Origin: Progne subis subis | Taxonomy: Eukaryota; Chordata; Aves; Passeriformes; Hirundinidae | DNA length: 64,000 nucleotides | Assembly: GCA_022316685.1 (NCBI GenBank) | Contig: JAKJHU010000030.1 | Coordinates: 10,788,360 to 10,852,359, forward strand | Reading direction: 5' to 3' | Shown here: positions 20,868 to 31,900 of the stretch, piece after piece | Layout of the letters: each line of letters begins with the position of its first letter | Position numbering within the stretch: the stretch's first letter is position 1 | Position numbers and translations under genes: made by a program | Notes under the pieces: model-generated | The model's input: the letters and a program-made list of their open reading frames with translations, nothing else | Databases searched by the model: none | What the model was told of the DNA's origin: nothing

Positions 20868-23800
20868 TTAACCATAGAACTGTTGACTGAGAAGAAGAGG
20901 AATGGAGGAAACAGTCTCATTTGCTTGCTTGTTTTGGGGGATGTCACTGAAACAAACAAAAAACCAATACTTTATGACACCTGAAATTTGGGGTTGAGTT
21001 TATTTTATTATTTTTCCATGATGTAGCATCCCTGTTATCTAGCCAGCTGTAGTTAATAAGGAAGATATACTTACAGTCATCGCTTCCCAAAGTTTCAAAT
21101 CCAAAAAATAACACCTCATGCAGTAAAATCCACTGAAAAAATATCCCTGCATTTATAAAACATATACACACTGCTGTGTTCTCACATTGAACAAGGAATT
21201 GCTGTACCAGTTTGGGATGATAGATGCCATATGTAGAGACTGTCTACAGCCATCCTAACTTTCTAGAACTGTCCTTTCTTCCCTCTTTACAGTGAGGTGT
21301 AGCTGGTGTATTCCATTGGCAAATGGATGTCTGTTCACCAGATGAAGGCTGTAGTTTATTAGAAGGTTGTCCTGGTGCCTGCAAGAACAATTTGTAAGGT
21401 ATATGGGCCTTGATTCCAATACAGAAGTCAGAAGTGCAGAACTCAACACTTTCCACTGAACTCAACAAGCTTTAGATAGAGCATTCATTGCTGAAAAAAG
21501 ATCTGGCACAATGAATTCAAATGGAAACAGGAATGGTTACAAATATACGAATAACCTGTGGAAAATGCAAAATTCCCCAACTGTGCCAGTAATCCAGATG
21601 CTACAGTTGGAAAAAATTTCATTATTACTTACCAAAAGAATAAAGGAAGAAAAAGTAATGCATTCAAAACAATTTTCTATTAAAGTTTTTTCCAATATGT
21701 TTTAATTTAAAAATGCAATTATTATTTAGGTACTGTGAAAATTATCCCCCTTTCTGCACTTTTCACCTGAAATACTTTAACGTTGTTTCAATGTAAGACC
21801 AAAGCTCCTCACTTGGAAAACAGAGCTGAAATATGAAGGCTTTGTGCTTCAAGGGCACCTTGATGCAGAAGTCTAGTGCAGAACTGATGCTGAGATATAC
21901 GTGTTTGCTGAGGTCATCCACCTTGGTACAATGGCTTCCTATAAATAGGGAAACATGAATAATTTACTTATGTATGAAGTAGCTGATAACTCTTTACTAC
22001 AGACATGAGTTGAAATATGTCTCTGATGCTATCTGTTGCTGAACATTGACTGTAATTACCATAAGATGGTCTTACTAAAACCAATGTTTGATATATTTTT
22101 TCAAGCATAAGACCAAACACTTGGACAAAATGTCCTCTTTTTTTTCAAAATTAATTAGTAGAAGCAACCTTCCTAAGTTACTGAATATTTATATGCATGC
22201 ACATATGTTTTGCGAGTAGAACTTTTCCTGTTCTGTCCTGTTTTGAACAACAAGCTTTACCTACACTAAACTATTTTCTGTAAAATAGTGGAACATATGT
22301 GTGAGTATAGATTTGTCCTGGGAAAGCCTGCTGCAGTATTGGCAGCTAAGGTTTTTATGGACTGAGATACCCCAAAAGATTCTTAAACAATGTAAACAAA
22401 TAATTCAGACATATGCCCTTTGACATGCCAACATCAAAAAATGTTTTTCTAGTTCATAGTAGTTCTGAGCCCAACTCCTGGGCTCAAGCCAATGTTTTAG
22501 GTGTTTTAGTTCAATGTATTTGTTCATGCTGTTTGTAATTTTCTTCTGCATCTTGTGTAGCAAGTAAAAAATACACGCACACCTGTGCCCAGTTAGAAGA
22601 TAGTAAACTTCCAAAAAGAAATAAATTCAAGTCAGAAATTATGTTGTCATGGGTTCTAGAGGTATTTTTCACTTTTCTCCTTATTTAAAAAGGCAAGCTT
22701 GCCAAGTGGACCGTGTTCAAAGGAAGAGGAGAGAAGTAGATGTTCTGGGAAAATTGAGTAATGTCTCCACAGCATGCTTTCTGCCATGAAAAATTTGCAT
22801 GCAACAAGCAAGAATATGTGTGATGATGAAAGTGTCATTCACCACAGTTATGATCCAAGAGGCTGTTGGCCTCAAGATTTCTCAGGCTTCCATGACTAGG
22901 AGATTGATAGAAGTATGAGGACAGAAACCATTCTTGGATGCCATGCCAAGGTGTCCTGTAGGCATTAACCTGTTTTCTCTTTGCTGTGCTTCTGCCAGCT
23001 CTTACACTCCCATTATAATGCTGCAGTTTTTCTCTTGCTTTTCAGCACTAAGTGGGAGATGCAGGAGATTGACTATCTAAAGAACTACATGAGAATTTCT
23101 AGAGCAGGAAAGATATAGCACTGTGCCCCAGACTGAAAGTATTTATTTCTATCCAGCTGCAGTCCAACAATTCATTTTCCCCATATTTAAGTGTCCAGGA
23201 GGAAACTGTGACCACCAGTACATGAAACAGTACAGCTTTGCAAAGATTCCCCTTCATTTTCCCTCTGGGACACTTCCCAATTTAACTTTCTTTTAGAATG
23301 ACTCATACTCCCAGCAAAACCAGAGCACAATAGACTTTGTCTAGCACTGCTTAAATTTGGGTAGTGCTGTGCAGAATTTTTGATTTCTGTTGTAGTTAGT
23401 GTTTATTCCTTTCTTATTTTTCTTAGAAATAGATGTGTTTTTTCTTTATATAACCATTTTTCATTATACTTCACCCTGGATAAATTTGCAGAAGTTCCAT
23501 TAACTTCTGTCAGAGTAGGATAGAATATCCAACCCAAAGCTTAAAATTAAATGTTTCCTGTTGTATTCAATGTCATTCCAAATTGTGCAGAATTTTAGAT
23601 GAATATAAAAGGTCACTTGTCAGGTTCTTAAGAGAGGAACTGTGTTTTCTCAATTATCCATAAATTACCTAACACAATGAAGATCATTGATCCTAACTAC
23701 TCCGAGGCAATAGCAGGGCACAATAACTAAATAATAATATAAGTATGTTAAAAATACTTCTGTAGCTAATAAAAGCACACATATTAACTTCAAGAATTCT

Positions 23801-24752
23801 TGTTTAGACTCTTATTTTTCATTAGAGATGGACAATTTTTACGCTGGCTTATATTCACTTAATATTATCTTTGTATACTGCTTCTGTCTGTTTCACTTTT
23901 TTTCTCCTTACTGCTCCTCTATTTTTCTGTAAATCATATTGAGTATTAAGAAATAATGCTGAAATGCAAACAAATACCTGAAATGTTAAATCCAGCTTAC
24001 CATCTTTGGCATCCCTTTTCTCCATTGTTTGATATGATGCAGTTATATAGTTTTAAAAACAAAGTACACTAATCAATCAATATGATAATCCTTTTACCAA
24101 TTGCCAAAATTTCCTTTGACTGTTTTGAATTGTAAATTGAGTAAATTGGGTCCAACATTGGATCTAAATAGCTTGCTGCAGATGTCTCTGTTAGAAATTG
24201 GGCTTGATTTGTTTTTAATGGGTGTAGTTTGTGTAAATCAGGCCATGAATAAAGGTTTAACTTTCTGACATAAAACATACTTTAAAAGAAAGTTCATACA
24301 GTCTAAAATGGAAACAGATGAGATCCCAGCTCTGAATTTAGTTTGATAAGAGGAGAGCTCACCGTTGACCAAGTTTATCAGTATTGAAGTACCATGTATT
24401 AAAATGTTTGGTATCCAAAGACCTGATCACAGAAAACAGATTAAAGTTCTCATTTACAACATTTGAAATCCAGACACTTTGAATGTTTTGCTGATCCTTA
24501 TTTAAAGACTTGTGAAAATATAACGTATGGTGGGCTTTCATCTTATATGAATCCTAATCATTAAAGCACTTTTTTTTTTTGCCTAGGTGGGAATGAACTA
24601 CAAAGAGAAAATATGGTTCTGTAAGTCCTCTGCCCTTTTATGGTTCATTTATTGCTCATACACAGAATAAGCCTATCAACATTTGCTCATTATTGATGTA
24701 TAGAAAGTCCATGGCCTGATAATGTTCAGAAAACCTGAGATAGGTAGAAGAA
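16796..24752. other. Long AT-rich gene desert segment
   Basis: Nearly 8 kb without a supported gene. The only items are the A56 tract with its GC-richer upstream block (20470-20864) and small T runs. Open frames are below 130 codons and include poly(K)/poly(F) translations of the A tract. Confidence 0.55.
20470..20864 (+). other. GC-richer block ending in a 56-base A tract, possible retrocopy
   Basis: About 340 bp with several CpG sites, standing out from the AT-rich surroundings, run directly into 56 consecutive A (20809-20864). That arrangement resembles a reverse-transcribed transcript. Against it, there is no AATAAA or ATTAAA in the last 50 bases before the A run, and I found no target duplication. 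The open frame 20526-20729 resembles nothing I know. A slipped A microsatellite next to an unrelated block is an equal explanation. Confidence 0.35.
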
Positions 24753-24946
24753 AAGGAAGGAAGGAAGGAAGGAAGGAAGGAAGGAAGGAAGGAAGGAAGG
24801 AAGGAAGGAAGGAAGGAAGGAAGGAAGGAAGGAAGGAAGGAAGGAAGGAAGGAAGGAAGGAAGGAAGGAAGGAAGGAAGGAAGGAAGGAAGGAAGGAAGG
24901 AAGGAAGGAAGGAAGGAAGGAAGGAAGGAAGGAAGGAAGGAAGGAA
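24753..24946 (+). repeat. (AAGG)n microsatellite, about 48 units
   Basis: A 194-bp essentially perfect tetramer. The plus-strand KEGR and minus-strand PSFL open frames of 83-134 codons are artefacts of the repeat. GGAA runs of this type are known ETS-factor binding platforms in other vertebrates; no function is shown here. Confidence 0.98.
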
Positions 24947-26700
24947 CACCTAGCAAGTCTTGAACTGAAAAACACATAGAGATTAAAAATTGTGATGTTT
25001 TTGTCAGAGGAAGGAGTTAATGTAGGCTTCCATGGTCCACAGGGGAGAACTGAGCAGAATTCAGCTCTGGTTCTTAACAACTTCTAATAAACTTCTGATT
25101 ATTTTACGGTCTCCCAGACCAAGCTCAGAATACACTTTGTAAACAAAATCCAAAAGACATCTTTAGGCCGATTGATGTCATAGGCAAATTAGGACATATT
25201 AAGATTTTATCCAAACCCAAATGTGGCCCTCCTCTTAAGTATCTTTCAGCCCTGTAGCCCTTGCAAATAGCAGCTCATTAATCCTCACTGCATTTCTTGC
25301 AAATGAAATGCTGTCTAAGAGACTATGTAGCTCACATAATTCTATACAAAAAGTCTGTATCAGAGATAAAATGGGAAATCAGGTGTCCATTACCCCTGGT
25401 ATGCAGTGGGAAAACCAGAGCATTCTCCCCTAATTCTAAATGTACGTATATCTGTACTTTTATTATGGTATACCTTTGATTATAATTGTTTCATTATAAA
25501 TGAAACATACAAGAATACCACTTTTAATCTATTTTTTTTCACAGAAATAACTCTATCAATATCTGAATAAAATAAAAAACAGGAAATAAAATTAATGAAG
25601 CTTTTGAATTTTTTTTTTAGTAATTACTAACATAACTCTGAAAATGATAACAAATTTAGCAAAAAAAAAAAAAATTAATCAAAGTGTTATACATTAACCA
25701 CAATGAAATATATAGATATATTTTTGTTCTTCTTTTTTTTATTTATGAAAGAGACCTTTTTGTTGTTTTTAGTTGGGTTTTTTTTGTTGTTACATTTAAA
25801 AATGTGACTTAATTGAAAGTCTCAAAATTTGCCATGAAAAGGGAAAATAATTTCCTGACAAGCTTAATAAATATCCATTAGACCCAGAATGGCTTCAAAT
25901 TTTTCACATTTCAACATGAAAAAGACCTATCATTGTGGGTCTTTAGCAGAAATGCATGGACTGGTAATTTCTGAAATCAGAATATATGGTATGCAATTTA
26001 TATAATCATTATAGAAATCTACAGAGTCAAAAAATGTATTGATCCAATTATTGCTGTTGAATTAGTATGTTAGGTGGAACAATTATAGAAATCTTTCAAC
26101 TTTCTCAAATAGTATTCACATAAAGTAAAATAAACCCTGTCAATAAATAAATATTTAGCAATGATATATTGATTTGAAACAACGTTATCTACCATGTTGG
26201 TAGATATTCTAGCAGTGATTGCAGAAAAGTGAGTGAGTAGCTCATCCAAAGGCTCTTAACTTTAAAACAGAAACCTCCAGTGAGCAATGCTATCTTAAAC
26301 AACAATTTTTTTTTTGCTTTTCTCAAGCTTGCATCATCAGCCTACAATCTTCAACAGCATGTTTTTAAGACTCTAACTGTATGGGGAAATTGATGCTGTT
26401 GTTAAAAATGCACAGGTAGACATTTACAGATATTTCTATAAGTTGCCATCTTAATCTTTTTCTGCATTCATCAATCACTGTTCATTGGCAAGTTGTTCGC
26501 ATAGTGTATGAAAAGACATCCAGCTCAAAAATTTTGTGGGAGATTCTCTGCCCATGCATTTATTTGAAATTACAAATTCTCTGTTGTGGGAAAAATTGAT
26601 TAATATAGATTAGCATATATTTAATGCCTATGATATAATTTAGTGTACTTTTTTCTGACATCTGCAAAGAGAAAATCCTCTTACAACATCTCAGTTTAGG
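24947..26700. other. AT-rich intergenic DNA, no gene seen
   Basis: Contains short A and T runs (for example near 25661 and 25730) but no assignable element. Confidence 0.5.
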
Positions 26701-26724
26701 TTTTTGGGGTTTTTTTTGTTGTTT
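26701..26724 (+). repeat. T/G-rich tract, left remnant split by an LTR
   Basis: A GGGG-T8-GTTGTTT tract that continues in the same style after the LTR at 27419. Confidence 0.7.
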
Positions 26725-27418
26725 TGTCACAGTGTCTCTCACGCCTAGCAGGCATTGACCACAGGCTAGCTCAGTTCTGCACTGCGACAGCGTGGATCGG
26801 TCGGGGTTACAGGCAGGGTGAGTGACCTCCTCCTGGTGGGTTTTTGGTTCCCCACAAAGGCAAGTGGACCTGTTGGCGTCAAGACTGCGGCGACGGAAAA
26901 AGGGTCGACTCTCTTTGAGCAGGGTAAAAGGCAGTTTATTAAGGGGAGTCCAGCAAGGACCTCCACCTCAGACCCCAGCTGCCCAGAGAGAGCCTAGACC
27001 AAAGCTGAACTGAGACTTCTAAACGGGGGAGGATCCAGGGGTGGCAACAACGGGTCAGCCAACCAGGGAACACAGGGGTTTAACATGGGGTGTCAACTTC
27101 TGAACAAAGAACGAATCACAAGAGGGGAGGAGGGGATTCCCTGGACACCAGCCTATCACTCAACACCTCTCCTGGATCTTTCCAGAAACCAGGGAAGGGT
27201 CCCGAAGTGACAGGGCGACCAAGAGGAGAGAGAGAATGACAGGGACAGGTGCAGGGGAGGAATGATTGACATAAAACGTCTGGTTATATAACTAACGCAT
27301 AGGGGGGAAACCATTACAGAACACAGGGGGGCACAGTGGAATAAACCATTACAAAAAAACTTATAAAAGTTACAAAAATAACTTAATAACTTAATAAAAC
27401 AATTCTTGCACCACCACA
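26725..27418 (-). mobile_element. Solo LTR, class II-like (6-bp target duplication), inverted
   Basis: On the minus strand it starts TGTGGTGGTGCAAGAATTG and ends CACTGTGACA, giving TG...CA ends. TTGTTT flanks both sides (26719-26724 and 27419-27424). This is a 6-bp duplication, though in a T/G-rich setting where chance matches are easier. An AATAAA signal lies inverted at 26935-26940, leaving about 210 bases of R-U5. The 5' start and the CTGAGCTAGCC block near the 3' end are shared with the LTR beginning at 38880, so both belong to one family. Length is 694 bp. The open frames 26766-26966 and 27156-27419 are LTR shadows. Confidence 0.85.
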
Positions 27419-27530
27419 TTGTTTTTGGGTTTTTTTTTGTTTGGTTGGTTTTTTGTTTGTTGTTGTTGTTGTTGTTGTTTTTGTTTTGTTTTGTTTTGTT
27501 TTGTTTTGTTTAGTTTTGGTTTTTTTGTAT
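27419..27530 (+). repeat. T/G-rich simple repeat (TTG)n and (TTTTG)n
   Basis: TTG units at about 27457-27480 are followed by TTTTG units to about 27510. This is the right half of the tract split by the LTR. Confidence 0.9.
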
Positions 27531-28266
27531 TGAAATGGTGCACCTTATTTGGGAAATCTTGGGCCACTGGATAAAATTAGCAATCAAGTGATCCTCTTAG
27601 TATAAAAAATTAAAAACAACACTATTTGTTCTTGAAAAATCTAACCAGTTCTATGAAACTTTTATTTTTTTCTTTACCCTAAAAAGCACTGTAGGATCAA
27701 GCAATTTTCTTTTGGGACAAGCAGTTCAGCCAAAATACGTTATCTTGTTAATGATCAGCAAAAAACAGCAGTAGATATGAATCAGTGAATTAAATCTTAT
27801 TAATTCTAAGAGCTTTTCTTCCAATAATACTTACACTGCAATTCTTAATGCATAATCCAAAAGAAATAGAATAATTGAATTGGCTTAGAGTGTCAGATAC
27901 CTTGAACCTATCTAACCATCACTAGCACTGTCAAGATTTTGAAATTCAAGGTGTCTGATTTCCCTCGGTGATAAAAATTTTTAAAATATGTTTGTCTGCT
28001 GCTTTTATTAATTGTTTTGTGTTTGATAACGGTTTCCAATGCAGTGCCTTTAACCTGGTTTCACAAACTGAAAACCACAAATGTACATATTGATCACATG
28101 CATATATTTATACATTAAAAAGGAAAAAAAATAAAAAAGGATCAAGTGTTTTAATTTGATAGTGATACTTAATACATATTCAAGACAAATTATATTAAAC
28201 AGATGCCTGCCATATGCAGAGAATGCAACTCATTTCACTCACAGTGTTTTTTTTAATGATAAACAA
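27531..28266. other. AT-rich intergenic DNA
   Basis: Nothing assignable. Confidence 0.5.
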
Positions 28267-28990
28267 TTTTTTTTTTTTTTTCCTTTGCAGTAAGGCACTT
28301 TATTGAATGGTTGTACTAAACCAATTTTCTTGTCTTCTGAACAGCTCAGGGAGAAATAATAATAATTTAAAAAAAAAATATATATATAACAAAATGTAAA
28401 TTTTTATCTCCACGTGAAAGTCCAAAAAGCTGGTCAGCAATTCCCACTTAACTACTTAGGTGTGTAACAGCCTGCATGCCACCAAATTGTACCAGAAAAA
28501 ATGTCAATGCCCAAAGTTTGACACTATACTTACAGGATCTGCCATCTTGGCTGAAACAGGCAGCTCAGGGGCCCATCCAGCTGTTCAGGATTTACAGAAC
28601 TATGGTGATTAAATACATTTAGTATTCTCTGGGAGCCTAAATAATCACAATTATTTTTATTAAAAACCCTGGAGGAAGGGTTGCCACCTACCTCTTCAAC
28701 AATAGCTTAGAGGATGCCACAGATGGCCACCTTGAACTACAGAGCTAAAGCATTTACTTCAGAGAAGATCTGCTGAAACCATTGTGTTTCACAAAGGTGG
28801 AGCAGAGACATTTCCCATGTTCCCTTCAAACCTGTGCCAGCCTTCTGTTAAGTAAAATTCAATGCATAACTTTGAAGCCTAGAGGGTACTCCAATTCTTT
28901 GTAAACTTCTATCAACACAAACAGCAGTCACTGGGCCCATCTCTTGTGGGCTCTGAGTTCCACATATTCAGATTCATCTAGGTTATTATT
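28267..28990 (-). pseudogene. Candidate processed retrocopy, 3' end with poly(A), minus strand
   Basis: Read on the minus strand, an AATAAA signal (28299-28304) is followed 17 bases later by a 15-base A run (T run 28267-28281 on the plus strand). This is the spacing expected of a cleaved and polyadenylated mRNA. About 700 bp upstream in that orientation are less AT-rich than the flanks and read like a 3' untranslated region. Near 28880-28980 a short stretch translates to an acidic/basic peptide (LDESEYVELRAHKRWAQ) before a stop, which might be the end of a coding region. I do not recognise the parent gene, found no target duplication, and cannot place the 5' end. Confidence 0.35.
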
Positions 28991-31900
28991 GCTAGACAGC
29001 TCTCACCTTTTAGGCATTGAAAAAGAAAATAAGTGATTAAAAATAATAACTTTTAGTAGATAACTGCAAGTAAGATGGAGCTTTTTAAAAAACGTATCTT
29101 TTACAGTGTAGTTCTTGGGCAGAAGTCAGAAAGAGACATAAATAGTAATGGAAGAGGTAAAACTCATGCACTATTCCTTGATACATTTCTGAATTGTGAA
29201 AATCTGGTTTATATAACTTAAACATAAATGGAGCACCATTTACACAGGTTAATCAAACAAATATTGCTGCAATTAAACCTGGATCTCTGCTTCAAATGTC
29301 CTTTTGTTTATATTTCTACTTTTTTATTATTATTGCATTCAAGATCTGCATCAGCAGACAAAATGGTCATGAAATGAGCTAGTGAAATAGTCACACATGG
29401 ATATATGTGGGAAATTGAGTTGTGATACTTCATGTTAGATAATCTGACCTGGTCTACCCTCTGCTAGGAAATTTTTTCATGATCAATCTCTACATTGTAG
29501 ATATCTAGAGCCGAACCAGTCTTCAAGACTCTTTTCTCAGCCCACAAACAGAAAAAGTCAGATACTTTTCATCTTGCTGCTGATGTCTAAATTGAGGCAG
29601 AAGTACTGCAATGCAAAAACACCTTGTTTCTTATGAGCAACTCTAATTTAAATCATCCTGGATTGATAAGATTATTGCAGATGAATATAAGCCCAGTCAT
29701 CTGGTTTGTCTCACAGATGTGGACAAAAGTGTGTTCATTTCTTCCATGTAAAAGTCTTTGTAATGTCCTGATGCAATTTAATCCTCTGACTCCAAATAAG
29801 ATACTTTCTATACACAGCTCATAACAAAAGAATGAGGTGGAAACTGTACAGTATTTACACCCACAAATCCAAGGTGCTTTTTTCTTGTGCCATCTTTTAG
29901 TTGAACTAGAGTAAAATTAAATTACTATATGAACACATGTTTCTTCTCACACGGAGATTTTAAGGTTTTGAGATTCAAACTACCCTCTGCTGTTGTCAGA
30001 TAATATTGTTCAGTATGCTTTTCTGTCTGAGTGTTTAGCAGCTCATTACATAGGCTGATAACCTTGGGAGTGCTTTGTCTGAAAACTAAGTATTCCATGT
30101 ATTGTCATAAGCAGGCTGCAAGCCTGATTGTGAGAAAATATACCCTTCCAGGAACTGTTGTCGACACTGGACATCATAAACATTTTTCCACATCTGAAAA
30201 GACCTAGATTTGTTAAAAAGGCTCCTCACAGCGCCTTTCTTCTGGTTTTACCTTCATAAAGTTCTTTTACAACCAGTGAATAAAACATGATTCTTGCAGC
30301 AGAAAATCCTAATCACCAGCATGTCCTCTTGGAATATCGCCACTGTAGCCAGGAGAAAAGGGAATTCTGAGGTTATCATGGAGACTAGGGATGGGAAGTA
30401 AGTCTGTATTCCATGTCTTGAGACGTAAAAAGAAATAATGACATTTATTTAAAAATAAAAAATAAATATTTTACACAGTATATCAGTGTGACAACATGAA
30501 CAGCCCAAGCAGAATGAAGACTGGACCATACAAAACCATTAATTTGCACAAGATTATGTTATTCAACCTGTAAACAAATGCCCATGTCAAAAATGCTCTC
30601 CAGAGGTCACCTGTTCTTGTCTCTGCAAAACAAACACCAAGGCAAAAAATACTGCAAGCTTTACTATCCTCAGATATCAGTCATCACTGCCCTACATCAC
30701 ACCATTTTCCCATCATATAATTGGATACAGGACAAATAAATGCAATTTTCAAGGCTGAATCTAGTAGCTAATTCCTGCTATGGCAAGGTCAAACATCCAA
30801 ATGACTGTGAATTGATGAATAGAAAATTATCTCTGTCTCATATTCTGACCACATCACAAAGCTGTTAAAAATGGGAAAAACATCTGAACAAATTAATATT
30901 GATTTTATTTTCATGTTCCTTTTAAAATCAAATATGCTCAGTACTTGTTGAGAGCACTTGGGTAGAAAAAAATGAAAAAGAAAAATTCCTAAATTGATTT
31001 TTTTAGGACTTTATTTCAGCTAATTTTGAAGAAGCTGTTATAAAATAATGAGGAAATGTTCTAGTATTACATTATACATTCACAAAGAACTATAATTTCT
31101 TTCCTCATTCCATTGTCACTGAGGAATAACATCATTAAATTATAAGTTTTATAATTTGATTGAGTTAATCTGGTTAAATGTTGGTGACTGCAATGTTAAA
31201 ATCACCTGAGGTGCCTCATTGTTGGCAAATAATAGATTGGTGTGGAAGCAAAGGTGTAATTCACGTCTTTCTAAATTAAACTTCTACATCTGGACAATGG
31301 ACTTAAGACTAAATTCCAGTGAATATGCTGATTAGACCTCTGTTATCCATAATGGAAAACTAAGCAACTAATTCCAAATGAAGGGACCTAATTAGGATAC
31401 CTAGGTTTGAGTGAAATGAACCCTACACGTGAGTGAATCTGAATCCATATCTTTCCATGTCATTAAAAAATAATTGAAATAACTGCATTTTAGCAACCTC
31501 ATACTACTTCCATATTTCATCATTTATATCTTTTGTTTTACTGTCTTCAAAAAATATCTGAGGGAAGGTAAGTTTGTAAGCCAAATTCAGGCAACATTCT
31601 TGATCTTCTGAAGGTCTAATCCTGCAAAGTGCATGCATATCTGAACTCTTCCAGGGACATCAACTAGTTTTTTCCTCCAGGTTTGAAGATCAATCCACTT
31701 TTGCATAAATAACTGTCTTTTAACTAGGGATTTATTTACCCTTCCCAATTTTAGCAGTCAAGTATAAACATTGGGGAAATAGATCATTATTTAGTCACCT
31801 TAATACAATTTTAAGCATTAATTTAGTGATTTGCCCATTGGCATCTTATGCAGTCAAGCCTGAAATCTGGTCTTTTAATGCCTATAGATCAGCATATTGA

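Noticed and set aside
24656..25080. PSFL and KEGR repeat open frames up to 134 codons
   Set aside because: Translation of the AAGG microsatellite.
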